Below, piece by piece: positions 11,790-23,399 of a stretch of DNA of 64,000 bases. Both the position numbers and the translations under genes were made by a program. The notes beneath the pieces were generated by a model. The model was not told where the DNA came from, did not search any database, and worked only from the letters and a program-made list of their open reading frames with translations. The stretch's first letter is position 1. Each line of letters starts with the position of its first letter. This stretch comes from Plantago major. Its lineage: Eukaryota; Streptophyta; Magnoliopsida; Lamiales; Plantaginaceae. The DNA lies in contig CM048840.1 of NCBI GenBank assembly GCA_026545765.1, forward strand, positions 49,278,580-49,342,579. Direction: 5' to 3'.

Positions 11790-12192
11790 ACGTAATACAT
11801 GTACTATATTGTCCGCTTTGGGCCGAACTCGCACGGTCTTGCTTTTGGAATTAACCAAAAGACACCACACACACACACACACATATAATTTGTGTGTGTC
11901 TTTTTATATAATATATCGCTCGCTCTTAACCGATGTGGGATACATGTATTACATCTTACCCCTTTGAACAACTCAACGTCCTCGTTTAGCTTCTAGATGT
12001 GGTAGCCATGTCCCAGACCTATCATTCATACCCCTCGCGGGTTGAGGTTGTACAGCTATGTACGATTCGTAACAATCCGAACAATAATCGAGCAAGAACT
12101 CGAGCCTTTGGACTGCGCATATACTCATGACATGTGTCATACACGTAACACAAGATATGATATTGCCTGCTTTGAGTGCGTACGTTTTCCTA
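11790..12192 (-). mobile_element. TRIM-like LTR fragment
   Basis: This stretch resembles 61737-62090: GATGTGGGATACATGTATTA, then ACATCTTACCC, CAACGTCCTCGT, CATTCATACCC, GTTGAGGT, then a GTAACAATCCGAACAATAAT start and ATATTGCCTGCTTTG. In the other copy the junction carries the complement of an initiator-tRNA-Met primer site, so the likely layout is LTR, very short interior, LTR on the minus strand. The block also has a TGTCCGCTTTGGGCCGAA phrase and a CA microsatellite (about 11868-11882). It is broken and old. Confidence 0.45.
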
Positions 12193-12300
12193 TATACTTC
12201 CTCCGTTCCAAGAATAGCTTCTCATTTGTGCCATTTTGGGTGTCCCAAACAAAACTTCTCATTTCCTTTTAGGCAATCATTCATCCAAGTTTAACATTAA
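12193..12300. mobile_element. Stowaway-like MITE, one end only
   Basis: It begins with TACTTCCTCCGTTCC, a typical Stowaway terminus, and continues with AAGAATAGCTTCTCATTTG. The matching inverted end was not found, so it is a fragment or the other end has decayed. Confidence 0.45.
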
Positions 12301-12426
12301 ATATATTCAAAAAAGTAAACTCACTAGAATGTGGAAGGTTTTTGTAACAAGAGTAAATGTATGCAGAAGATGCTTCTCTTTGATGTTTTAGAAGAAAAGT
12401 AAAACAGCAATATATATAGAATCAAT

Positions 12427-12720
12427 GGGCATTAGGAGAAGTGTAGTCCGATGTTATTTTTGAGGTTGATTGCTTAGCTCTGATAATGCGCTTCTATAGT
12501 ATCACTTTGGATCAGTCTGCGATCAGCCATGTGTTGGGAGATATTAGCATTCTAGCCGCTTCTTTTTCGTCTTTTTAAATTACAGTTTTTTCGACGCAGT
12601 TGTAAAGAAGTCGCACATACGCTTGCTAGAAGTGTTAGGTAGACCTGTTTGAGGTGTGCTTCATGGCTTGTACTGTCCAGTATGTTGTGTTAATGATATA
12701 TCGTTTCTCCTCAAAGAAAA
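12427..12720 (+). mobile_element. 5'-truncated LINE fragment (RNase H end)
   Basis: This 294-bp insert is flanked by a perfect 13-bp direct repeat, ATATAGAATCAAT, at 12414-12426 and 12721-12733, and it ends in an A-rich tail (AAAGAAAA). That is the signature of target-primed insertion of a LINE. One frame reads VIFEVDCLALI and later SHVLGDISILAASF, which resembles the carboxyl half of the RNase H domain at the end of plant LINE polyproteins; stop codons interrupt it. The related sequence near 62341-62370 lacks the insert and serves as an empty site. Confidence 0.75.
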
Positions 12721-12783
12721 ATATAGAATCAATTTTGAAGTTTAGACAGAGAATTTAGTATCTCCAGACTTTGGTAATATAAA

Positions 12784-13110
12784 TCACATCTTCTCCATGT
12801 TTGTGCATTGTTCGGCATCACGAGAGAAGCCACACGTCTGTCTTAGCTTGTTGAAGGAATGAGAGGTATCGTTTGAACAAGTTTTGATGACATTCCACAT
12901 AAATCCATTCAATATGCCTCCTCTCAGCTCTATATTTTGGTTTGTAGGTTGTAACGATATCGGAGGAATTTGAATGACCACATCCTTGATAATACGGTTA
13001 AGTGCATGATTTTGTTGAGCAACATGATCTTCCCAGTCATGTAGTTCAATGAAACTAGAAGAATCATCACCCGAATAAGAACCACGAAATAGGTACTCGT
13101 TCGACGACAT
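12784..13110 (-). pseudogene. PIF/Harbinger transposase (ALP1-like), N-terminal fossil
   Basis: The minus-strand frame begins MSSNEYLFRG and has SSSFIELHDWEDHVAQQ and IELRGGILNGFMWN. The same sequence recurs at 50037-50118 plus 61294-61430, where it is continuous with a recognisable PIF/Harbinger nuclease region, so this is taken as the start of such a transposase. The nuclease part is absent here and the block is followed by unrelated DNA, so the gene is truncated. Plant HARBI1/ALP1-like proteins descend from these transposases, but nothing here suggests host use. Confidence 0.6.
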
Positions 13111-13254
13111 TATTTTTTATTAGTTTTGATCCACTAGTTGTGAGGAAATATAAGAGATTGGAAGATCTTAGTGGAAGTAAGGTAATGATCCATGATACAT
13201 ATATAAAGAGGGGTAGAGATGGATCTTTTCGAATCAATAATACAAACAACATGT

Positions 13255-13645
13255 GAGATGTATTGGAACGGGTAAAGTTGAATAGATTATACATTGCTAC
13301 AAATAAAAGTTGAATGGTCTATATATCCTCTATAGTTTGAGAGATCTTGAAAAAAAACGAAAGTTGATTAGACTGACACTGACTAGTCAATAATGGATGC
13401 AACATGTCTTAGATCTGAAAAATAATTCAACGTATAATAGATTATTCAAATGGCAAAAGCATGTGAGAGATCTTGAAAACCAAAATGAAATTAGATTACA
13501 TAATACAATGACAAAGTAATAGTAAAATAGGCTATAATGGAAGAAGCATGTGAGAGATTTTGAGAAAACCGAAAGTAGAATAGATTATACACTGACAAGT
13601 CAAAAATCGATGCAACATGTCTTAGATCTAAAACATAATATAACA
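13255..13645. repeat. Short degenerate tandem repeat, about three units
   Basis: Units of about 105 bp share GTGAGAGATCTTGAAAA, a GTTGATTAGACTGACACTGA-like stretch and GATGCAACATGTCTTAGATC. Copies start near 13340, 13460 and 13550. No coding frame. Confidence 0.6.
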
Positions 13646-14074
13646 ATAATTTTATAATAAAAAGGAAAATTATGAATTCACGTTTAATGAATTTAAATTA
13701 GTATAATAACCGACAAGTGTGATTAAATTTTCAATTCAATTAAGACACATCCTACCATTTTACTTATTCAATTTCAATCTGGTGCATACATGTATTACTC
13801 TTTGATTAAAGTTTGTAGGGTTCGAGTTCTGATGGTGTAACTTTATCCCTTTTATTAACCATTTTTAACACACGTAGTGTGTAATGTAAATGGTGGTAAA
13901 GTATATATATGAGAAAGTTAATTTTTCACCTACAGTGTTGAAATTATTTCTAGGATGACGTATTACAACGAAACATTACTTGAACATGTAGTCTTTTACA
14001 TGTGTACCAAAAACATTTGGCACCTATACAATTTAACATGATTCAATCTCTACTGACCCAGTTACTTTATACAT
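13646..14074. other. Intergenic, nothing recognised
   Basis: AT-rich spacer to the outer Athila-type element. No gene, RNA or repeat end was identified. Confidence 0.45.
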
Positions 14075-15267
14075 TGATGCGCTCAGAAATTACTACTTAT
14101 ATTAACACAAGTAGAAAAAGCAATTGTTATAGACAGACAAGGCTTTTAACCATAGGGTCGTTCTCTCGAGGAATTGATTAAGCTAGTTCTATAGAATAGA
14201 CTCGCTTGTGTTGGTTGTAAACAGATAGTGTGGATAGTGATACTTCAACCCTAGAATATAATCTAACGTGCACAAGACAAGGTAAAACCTAGATCATGCA
14301 ATTCTACAAACAATGAAGTAAATAAATCCTTTCATGAAGTGTGCTGATACGAGAATGACCAATTAAGGTTACACTAATCGCAGTTCATCACCTTGCTATT
14401 GATAGTTCAACCAAATACAAGCTATAAGTACGTAATCACTACAAAGAGCCTGTCACGAGCTATGCAATCATACGGATATAGCCTAATTAATGATTAAGAC
14501 ACTACCAAGTTCACACCGATACACCAAGATTTAGTAATCAAAGTAACAACCTGTCACGTACAAACTTAAACAACAATTTGCACGATTGATACCTGGATAC
14601 GTCAGTGACAAGAGATCGTCTGAAAGGAAATATACTTCAATTGCAAGAGAGATTGAATCTCTAGAGTGTTTACAATGCTTGAATTGAAAGAAAAAGGACT
14701 TAGAAGGTCTGAAGATATGTCAAAGACTGAATACAAGTGACCTATTTATAGAACCAAGGAAGTAGAAATTTGAAATCATGGGAAAAAACTGCCAGAAATC
14801 GTGGTTGAACTAGTCTTGGTCAGCACTCGTTGCAGTGAGCCCCTGGATGGTGCCTGGCTCGCCGCGGTCTACTCCTCTGCGAGACTGTTCGCTTTCTGCT
14901 TTGCTCCTCTGGACCGCGGTGAGCCTCCGTGTTGCTGGAGCTCACCGCGGTGAGCCTCCCATCCGGGAAAACTACCATTTTTCCCACTTCTTCCTATTTT
15001 TACTCTCTTTTCTCAACCTCCTTGTCACCTCCTTGGAGTAGTGGCCAACTACTTGGCCTTGGTGTGCTTCTAGAAGCTTGGATAAGCTTCGATTTTGCAT
15101 ACGCTCCTCCAAATCCCTGCCTTTTACACTAAAACACCTGCCAAAGTACAAAAACACACAAAATAACCAAACGTGAAAATGCACTAAAACACTATAAAAA
15201 AGGCTAAAGGACATAACAACATACTGTTAAAAAAGACTAAATGAGTCGTTAAAATATCGACTCATCA
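14075..15267 (-). repeat. LTR (3') of outer Athila-type element
   Basis: It is bounded by TG and CA and lies next to the purine tract. It contains three CCGCGG sites at 14862, 14914 and 14945; the last lies in the 16-bp perfect palindrome GCTCACCGCGGTGAGC at 14940-14955. Confidence 0.85.
14820..14960. repeat. CCGCGG palindrome cluster in LTR
   Basis: Three copies of an imperfect CTCACCGCGGTGAG dyad occur within 90 bp, separated by spacers such as CCTCTGGA and CCTCCGTGTTG. Equivalent clusters lie at 20766-20890, 25812-25903 and 26388-26520 in sister LTRs, and inside the elements at 18324-18437 and 22990-23102. The dyads could fold as loop-free hairpins and are rich in CG and CNG methylation sites. 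No function is known to me. Confidence 0.8.
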
Positions 15268-17464
15268 AACTCCCCAAACCGAACCTTTGCTTGTCTTCTT
15301 GCAAACAAAACTCTAAAACGTCCTAGAAAAGAAAAAACACATAGACACGACACAACACAGAAGAGTTTAATCAACAAGCTACCGGAACAACTATTGCAAG
15401 AGTCAAGCCTAAAACAAATGTAAACTCGTATCCCCTCTAACATTGGCAAGTAGCTTAGCAAAGATCACAATCTTCTGTTTCACAAGTAAATAAAACTTCG
15501 ACTTACCCTAGCAGTCCCTCACAAAGGATAATATAAGTGCAACTCAAGTCACTCTTCTAGAAGTGTCCAGTAAATAAGGGTAATCGCTCAAGAGTTAACT
15601 TAGGAAGGTTACAACAAACGTCACAAAGCTTCCACTAATATTACATGCTTTTGCACTCAATTCAAACGAATCAGAAAGGAGTTTTAGTAAAAAGGTCGAA
15701 ATCAATACATAGAATAGAAATAGCTGTCGTCCTCGTGCTTTGCTCTTTTTGCACGTATTATTTCATTTTTTCTTGTGCTTTGCTCTTCTTGCACAGATTT
15801 TCATTTTTTTTTTGTTTTTCATTTTTTTTTAAAATCTCAATGTTGCAAGTGTATCCCAATAGGTTGCTTAAAATCCACACTTTTGTGCATGACGGTTTGG
15901 AGTACACCCCATCAACCCTCATAACATACGAGAACCGCCCACGCGTTGGTTTATATGTAGTATTTGGCATGCAATTTGAGAACACAACCATCAACCCTCA
16001 CAGCATATGCACAATCAGTCTCGTGTTGGTTTATAGATAGTATTTGGGAATGCCCAACACGATCACAAGTGATCCTGGAAAAACACTTCGAGATTTTTTT
16101 TTTTTTTAGAATGGCAGCAAGCAATACAAAACAATTTTCAAAATCGACCAAATGCTCCAAATATAGAGTGTAGTGAGCCTGAGTATGAAGTAACAAGTAC
16201 ACTTCTCCCCAAACCAGTTCCTCGGAACGGGTTTGGGAATCGAGATAACAAGTCGAAAATGTCATTCTTCATACCCGTTTTAAAAAGAGTGCACATGTAT
16301 ATGAAGTGGCGCAAGGATTGCCCTTGCTCATCCTACTAGAATCACACATTTTGCCGGTACAATATTTTTTCATCGGCTCAATAAGGCTTCTCACCGGCTT
16401 TTTGACTACTAGAATAGGAAGACTTTCTATTTACAAGTGAAACGGACTAAAGTGATTTTTGAAAATTCCTTAATACTCCCTCCATCCCAAACAATAATGT
16501 ACATATTCCTTTTATAGACGTCCCACGAAACTAGTCCCAATCCAAAAATAGCAAAAAAGTACACCCACTAACTCTCACTAACTCAACTATCCCTCTTACA
16601 TTCTTTACCATTTCTCTCCCAACAACAAACAATATCTCTCCCAACAACAAACAATAAACAATTGACTTTCTTAAAAATAGTGCCGGAAAGTAATGAGACT
16701 AATTCTTTGGGACGGAGGGAGTACTAGTTAAGGGCCATCAAAGATCACATCAGTAAAAGGCTTATCTATTGCAATAGATAATCGACTTGTCAAAAGAACT
16801 CAAACTCTACACATAAAAATTTTGAAATAGGCCAAAAGACGACTCACACAAGACTAAGCAAAAGTGGCTAACATACCACCCCACATAATCACAAGAGTGG
16901 CTAACATACCACTCAACACCACAAAATTAAAAATAGAAAAACAAAGAATACATATATGAATATATACAATGTAGCGTAAAAATATACCGAGGCATTTAAT
17001 CAAAAGAACATACAACTTCCCTCCCCAAACCTATTCAATAGCTAGACCCTAGCATAAAGAATAAATAAAAAGAGTAAGTTGTAGAGTTACCGTCCGTAGT
17101 ATGCCTCGGTCGGCATGATCAATGGAAAGAGGGCGGACCTTAGGGTCCGGAAGACGATCCTCCTCCATACCGTTGCTGCCAATCATCCATCTGAGCTTTG
17201 CGCATCTGCTCCATTCGCGCTAGGCACTCAGTCGCCTTTGTGTCTGATATTGCCATGTGCTGTGAGAGATTCGTGGAGCATGAGTCCCACTAATCCATAT
17301 GCTCACCGAAACTCTGCGATACTCCATGTATGCTCCTGTAATCTGTGGTAAGCCCTTGGTGGAACCCCTGCAACTCCATGTAATCGGAAGCAAGCACGGC
17401 TTGCCTCCCCTTGATATGCTCAAATTGGAGCCCCATCCACTCCTGAAATCGGATACTCAACCTC
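15268..17464 (-). other. 3' non-coding part of outer Athila-type element
   Basis: This is shared with 21198-22935 of the inner element: purine tract next to the LTR, a TTGCACGTATT and TTTGCACAGATTTTCA stretch, and two GGTTTATAGRTAGTATTTGG repeats. Near 17090-17250 both have GTAGTATGCCTCGGTCGGCA and TTCGCGCTAGGCACTCAGTC. No convincing gene. The Stowaway MITE at 16474-16723 lies within it. Confidence 0.7.
16474..16723. mobile_element. Stowaway-type MITE with preserved empty site
   Basis: The ends are CTCCCTCCATCCC and GGGACGGAGGGAG, flanked by TA. The related inner element has the unoccupied site at about 22410-22420 (CAATACTAGTTAAAG), which shows that exactly one TA was duplicated. The interior has a local duplication of TCTCTCCCAACAACAAACAA. 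It inserted after the two Athila-type copies diverged. Confidence 0.9.
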
Positions 17465-17477
17465 TCAAACCCGTCGG

Positions 17478-17648
17478 TCAGATTCTCCCCTTCTTTGGTG
17501 TGTGGTGGATCCTGAAGATCTCCGCTTCTTTGCTAAGCCTGAAACCATATGCATCCGGTCTAACTCGAAGAGCAGCCACTGAGGCTCGGGAACTCCCTTC
17601 TCCGTTTTTTTGCTTCTTGTTGGACACAACTTTCTTCTTGGGTGCCAT
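17478..17648 (-). pseudogene. ORF2-like remnant of outer Athila-type element
   Basis: A minus-strand frame starts MAPKKKVVSNKKQKNGEGSS and continues RASVAALRVRPDAYGF. A lysine-rich start placed just downstream of a palindrome cluster matches the layout of the ORF2-like gene in the other Athila-type element (54343 onward, MKKTQVGESSKKRGRP). Athila-type elements carry such a gene in the position of env; its role is unknown. This copy is a broken remnant. Confidence 0.5.
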
Positions 17649-17699
17649 ACTGCCTGCATAAAAGCTATTAGTATATGCCACGACACCCTTCATCAACAC

Positions 17700-18323
17700 G
17701 TAATAACACGAATTCCTAGTCCTAACTCATATGAATGTAAACCATAGTGCACTCGGTGTTATCTACAACATACTCTTCCTCAAACCATTTATCGCAAGTA
17801 GTAACAATTATGTCTTATACTAGAACATAAGCATGTAAACCATAGTACATCAAATTGTTGCTACAAGTGTTTTCTCTTATTCTATAGTGCAAATACATAT
17901 CCTACTTAGTTACATGAAATAATCAAATGAAAAATCAAGTGAATACACAAACACATTTCAACATGCAACCTTCATCAACTAAACACCTATCAATCCCTAG
18001 AAATTCCACTAAGCTATCATGGATTGTGACTTAACATAATATTTACGAAGATACTAAGCATAGTCACATACTCAATTAATCATAATCAAGTACAAAAATC
18101 CAAAGTGCAAAGCATAGAGAGTAGAAAGAATTACTTCGAATCCGGAGAAATTGATGGATGCAAAGAGGAATCGAAAGCTTGCAAGAAGTAGAGGAAATCA
18201 CTAGCTTCAAATCGGTATATTACCCAAGTGAATTGGTGGAGAATCGAGAGAAAACTTCAAAACTTGGGGAAGAAAACAGGAATGGAGAAGGAAGGCCCAT
18301 CTCCTTCTCTATACGCCAGTGCT
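17700..18323 (-). other. Internal part of outer Athila-type element, no gene
   Basis: AT-rich DNA between the ORF2-like remnant and the palindrome cluster. Nothing recognised. Confidence 0.4.
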
Positions 18324-18437
18324 TGCCGCGGTGAGGGCTTCATTGAAATGACCTCACCGCGGTCACTCTTGAACAGAAAAGTTTCTGTTTAAGGGTGACT
18401 ATGGTGAGCCAACTTTCTTGGCCTGCGCACCGCGGTG
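18324..18437. repeat. CCGCGG palindrome cluster, internal (outer element)
   Basis: CCGCGG sites lie at 18326, 18357 and 18430, each next to GTGAG or CTCA, as in the LTR cluster. The cluster sits upstream, in element orientation, of the ORF2-like remnant. Confidence 0.75.
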
Positions 18438-18928
18438 AGCACTGTTCCCCATACAAAATTAATTTTTTAAAAAAAAATAATAATACTACTCTACGAAAGT
18501 AGTAAATTGTTCAAATGCAATGCAGATTAAATTACAAATCACAAATACTAGCTATATGTTATCCTACATTTAAGTGCAAAGCGGTAAATGTGCTTTTGTT
18601 ATAGTCGTTAGCATCGATTTCTTCCTTCTTCGGGTTAGCAAATTGGTAGGGACATTTTCCACCCCTGTTACTTACCTTTCTTACCATAACCTTAGGTATC
18701 AGAAATTCTCCGTACCTTGCCATATATATCTGCAAAAAAAAAAAAATCTCTATACCAACAGAACTAAATGAAATGTTAGTTTCCGTTAGTACTAAAAAAT
18801 AATCCACAAGAATAAAAATTTTGGGTTTTTTTGATTTTTTTGATTTTTTCTTTGGTTTTTTAAATAAATAAAATAAAAGATACGCAACTAACATAATTGA
18901 TCCTACTCTAAAGAACGTAGGATTCAAT

Positions 18929-18946
18929 TCCCCGGCAGCGGCGCCA
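18929..18946 (-). other. Primer-binding site, tRNA-Asp type (outer element)
   Basis: On the minus strand this reads TGGCGCCGCTGCCGGGGA, close to the complement of the plant tRNA-Asp 3' end, the usual primer of Athila-type elements. It lies a few bases inside the right LTR edge at 18953. Confidence 0.85.
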
Positions 18947-18952
18947 AAATTC

Positions 18953-19517
18953 TGACGCGCTCAGAAATTACTACTTATATTAGCACAAGTAGAAAAAGCG
19001 ATTGTTATAGACAGACAAGGCTTTTAACCACAGGGACGTTCTCTCGAGGAATTGATTAAGCTAGTTCTATAGAATAGACTCGCTTGTGTTAGTTGTAAAC
19101 CGATAGTGTGGATAGTGATACTTCAACCCTAGAATATAATCTAACGTGCCCAAGACAAGGTAAAACCTAGATCATGCAATTATACAAACAATGAAGCAAA
19201 TAAATCCTTTCATGAAGTGTGCTGATGCGAGAATGACCAATTAAGGATAAACTAATCGCAGTTCATCACCTTGCTATTGATAGTTCAAACAAATACGAGC
19301 TATAAGTATGTAATCACTACAAAGAGCCTGCCACGAGCTATGCAATCATACGGATATAGCCTAACTAATGATTAAGACACTACCAAGTTCACACCGATAC
19401 ACCAAGATTCAGTAATCAAAGTAACAACCTGTCACGTACAAACTTAAACAACAATTTGCACGATTGATACCTTGATACGTCACTGACAAGAGATCGTCTG
19501 AAAGGAAATATACTTCT
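18953..19517 (-). repeat. LTR (5') of outer element, first half
   Basis: It matches 14075-14640 of the left LTR. It stops at CTTCT, the target duplicated by the inner element, and resumes at 26200. Confidence 0.85.
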
Positions 19518-21197
19518 TGATGCGCTCAGAAATTACTACTTATATTAACTCAAGTAGAAAAGGCGATTGTTGTAGACAATGCTCTTAATCACATGATCGT
19601 TCTCTCGAGGAATTGATCAAGCTAGTTCAAATAGAATAGACTCGCTTGTGTTGGTTGTAAACAGATAGTGAGGATAGATTGTTATACTTCAACCCTAGCA
19701 TAAAATCTAATAATCACAAGACAAGGTAATACCTAAATCATGCAATTCTACAAACAACGAAGATAATAAATCCTTTCATGAAGTGTGCTGATACGAGAGG
19801 ACCAATTAAGGTTACCTAGTCGCAGATCATCGCCTTGCTATCGAAAGTTCAACCAAATAAGTGCTACAAGTACGTATAAACTACAAAGAGCCTGTCACGA
19901 GCTATGCATTCATACGGGTATAGCCTAATTAATGATTAAGACACTAACGAGTTCACACCGATACAACATGCGTTCTGTAATCAGAGGTAACAACCTGTCA
20001 CATACAAATTAAATAGTAATTGTACGATTGATACCTAGATACGTCTAGGACAAGAGATCATCTAGAAGGAAATATACTTCAATTGAAAGAGAGATTGAAT
20101 CTCTAGATTGTTTACAATGGAAAAATTTATGGGACAAGTTGTCGAGCCTACTGTGCCTCCTTCACAGCCTCAGGAAAAGAAAAAAAAAGGAAGAACCACA
20201 AAAAATTCGATTAAAGCGTCTTATTCTTCCTCTCTTCCCATGGTGAAAAAGGTGTTAAAAAAGTCTCGTAGGTATAGCCCCAAAAATAAAATCAAATGAA
20301 GATCTCTTTTCTATGTTTGGCTCATTGGCTCTGGTGTTGGCTTATTGGAGTCTGGTTGTTGGTAATTTTCAATTGGATGATTGGTACTTCGGTGGAGCAG
20401 CAGAATTATTTTTTGCTTGACTTTGGATCTTTGTATTTTGTCGATGGTGATATTAGCTTATGGCGTAGAAGAACTATTGGTAGGACTAGCTTTTGCTCGT
20501 ATTTCTTTTGTGCTAGTTTGGAATTCCATTTGAGTAGTTTCTTGGAGATGTACTCGGGTTCATATAAACCCCTGTGATTGTATTGTCTTATTTTAAATAA
20601 TAGGAGCCTGTCTCCACCTTCCACCAAAAAAAAAAACTAGAACGTATGAAGATATGAAAAACTACTGGATACAAGTGTCCTATTTATAGGACCAAGGAAG
20701 TAGAAATTTGAAAGCTAGGGAAAAACTTCCAGAAATCGTGCATTTGATTCTGTCTTGCCAGAACTCACCGCGGTGAGCTTCTCCTTTGGTACCAGCTCTC
20801 CGCGGTCTGCTGCTCTTCGAATAAATTCGACCTTGTTTTGCACTTCTAGACCGCGGTGAGCCTCCGTGTTGATGGATCTCACCGCGGTGAGGTACCCATC
20901 CAAGAAACTCCCATTTTTCCCACTCCTTCCTATTTTCACTCCCTTTTCTCAATCTCCATCACCTTGGAAGAAAAGCCCACTATTTGGCCTTGTGTGCTTC
21001 TAGAAGCTTTGAAGAGCTTCAAATTGCACATTGGTCCTCGATCTTCTTGCCTTTACCTAAACACACCTATAAATGTACAAAAACACACAAAACACCTAAA
21101 ACGTGAAAATGAACTAAAACACTAATAAAGAGGCTAGAAGACGTAACAAAATACGGCTAAAAAAGACTAAATGAGTCGTTAAAATATCGACTCATCA
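19518..21197 (-). repeat. LTR (3') of inner Athila-type element
   Basis: It is bounded by TGATGCGCTC and GACTCATCA. It contains the retroposon at 20120-20636 and CCGCGG sites at 20768, 20800, 20851 and 20882. Confidence 0.85.
20120..20636 (+). mobile_element. Poly(A)-tailed retroposon (LINE-like) inside LTR
   Basis: Absent from the sister LTR at 25634, this insert ends in an 11-base A run (20626-20636) after CTGTCTCCACCTTCCACC. One frame reads MEKFMGQVVEPTVPPSQ and then a lysine-rich tail (KKKKGRTTKNSIKA, KKVLKKSRR). A second reads FGSLYFVDGDISLWRRR. The family was not identified. About 20 bp of target present in the sister LTR is missing here and no target duplication is visible, so insertion came with a small target deletion. 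Confidence 0.65.
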
Positions 21198-22989
21198 AAC
21201 TCCCCAAACCGAACCTTTGCTCGTCCTAGAGCAAACAAGACTCTCTAAAACGTCCTAGAAAAGAAAAAACACAAAGACATGACACAACACAGAAGAGTTC
21301 AATCAACAAGCTACCGGAACAACTATTGTAAGAGTCAAGCCTAAAACTGATGTAAACTTGTATCCCCTCTAACGTTGGCAAGTAGCTTAGCAAAGATCAC
21401 AATCTGTCGTTTCACAAGTAAATAAAACTTCGACTTACCCTAGCAGTCCCTCACTAAAGGATAATATATGTGCAACTCAAGTCTCTCTTCTGGAAGTGTC
21501 CAATAAATAAAGGTATTCGATTAAGACTTAACTTAGGAAGGTGACAACAAACGTCACAAAGCTGCCACTAATATTACATGCTTTTGCACTCAATTCAAAC
21601 GAATCAGAAAGGAATTTTTGGTGAAAAGGGGTCGAAATCAATTCAAGAAAATAGAAATAGTTGTTGTTCTCGTGCTTTTCTCATTTTGCACGTTTCATTT
21701 ATTCTCTATTTTTTCTTGTGCTTTGCTCTTTTTGCACAGATTTTCAATTTTTTTTCATTTTTTATCTCAATTATGCAAGTGTATCCCAATAGGTTGCTCA
21801 GGATCCGTGCTTTTGTGCGTGTCGGTTTGGAGTACACCCCATCAACCCTCACAACATACGAGAACCGCCCACGCGCTGGTGTATAGGTAGTATTTGGCAT
21901 GTAATTTGAGAACAAAACAATCAACCCTCACAGCATACGCACAATCAGCCCCGCGTTGGTTTATAGGTAGTATTTGGAAATGCCCAACATGATCACAAGG
22001 ATCCTGGAAAAACACTTTGAGATTTTTCTTCTTTTTTTTCCTTTTTTAGAACGGCAGCAAGCAATACAAAGAAATTTTCAAATCGACCAAATGCTCAAAT
22101 ATATAGTGGAGTGAGCCTGAGTATGAAGTAACAAGTACCCTTCTCCCCAAATCTGTTCCTTGGATCAGGTTTGGGAATCGAGATAACAAGTCAAAATGCC
22201 GTTCATCATACTCGTTTTAAAAAGAGTGCACATGTATATGAAGTGGCGCAAGGACTTTCCTTGCTCATCCTACTAGAATCACACATTTGCCGGTACAATA
22301 TTTTTTCATCGGCTCAAAAAGGCTTCTCACCGGCTTTTTTACTGCTAGAATAGGAAGACTTTATATTTACAAGTGAAATGGTCTAAAGTGATTTTCGAAA
22401 ATTCCTCAATACTAGTTAAAGGCCATCAAAGATCACATCAGTAAAAGGCTTATCTTTGGCAATAGATAACCGACTTGTCAAAGGAACTCAAACTCGACAC
22501 ATAAAATTTTTTGAAATAGGACAAAAGACGACTCACACAAGACTGTGCAAAAGTGGCTAGCATACCACCCCACATAATCACAAGAATGGCTAACATACCA
22601 CTCAACACCACCAAACTAAAAATAGAAAAAACAAAGAACACATATATACATATATACAAAGCAGCGTAAAAGTTCATACTGAGGCATTTAATCAAAAGCA
22701 TATAACTTCCCTCCCCAAACATATTTAATAGCTAGACCCTAGCATACAGAATAAATAAAAGGACAAAGTTGTAGAGTTACCGCCCGTAGTATGCCTCGGT
22801 CGGCATGATCAATGGAAAGAGGGTGGACCGTGGGGGTCCGGAAGAAGATCCTCCTCCAAAACCCTACTGCCAATCATCCATCTGAGCTTTGCGCATCTGC
22901 TCCATTCGCGCTAGGCACTCAGTCCCCTTTGTGTCTGAGTTAAAAAACTGAAGAAAAAGGGGAACTCCAGCTTTCCTACTCAGCAGGGC
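21198..22989 (-). other. 3' non-coding part of inner Athila-type element
   Basis: It is colinear with 15268-17250 of the outer element but lacks the MITE. It begins with the purine tract (GGTTTGGGGAG on the minus strand). No gene. Confidence 0.7.
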
Positions 22990-23102
22990 TTGCCGTGGTG
23001 AGGCTCAGGAGAAGGTGTTCTCACCGCGGTCTAGAAAGATCAAATTAAATTCTGTCTTTCCGGACCGCGGAGAGCTCATTTTTCCCTCAGCTCACCGCGG
23101 TG
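22990..23102. repeat. CCGCGG palindrome cluster, internal (inner element)
   Basis: CCGCGG lies at 23024, 23065 and 23095, with a variant CCGTGG at 22993, each in a CTCACCGCGG or GGACCGCGG context. It lies just downstream of gag in element orientation. Confidence 0.75.
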
Positions 23103-23399
23103 GCCCTTCTTCTCCCGCAAAATATTTTTTGAATTTTTTTTTATAAATGACAAAATATAACTAAGTAAATATAAATAAAAAATAAATAACTAAATTACGA
23201 AAGCAGTAAATTGTTCAAATGCAATACATTTAATTGAAAAACGACTTTTACCTACATGCATCCTATAATCTAAGTGCAAAGCGGTAAATCATGCTTTGGT
23301 TATAGTCGTTAGCGTCGACTTTTCTTCTTCTTCAATCTTTCGCCACATCGACTTCCCGGGCCTTCTCTATGGTGCTCGGGAACTTTCCTTGCCCCGTCT

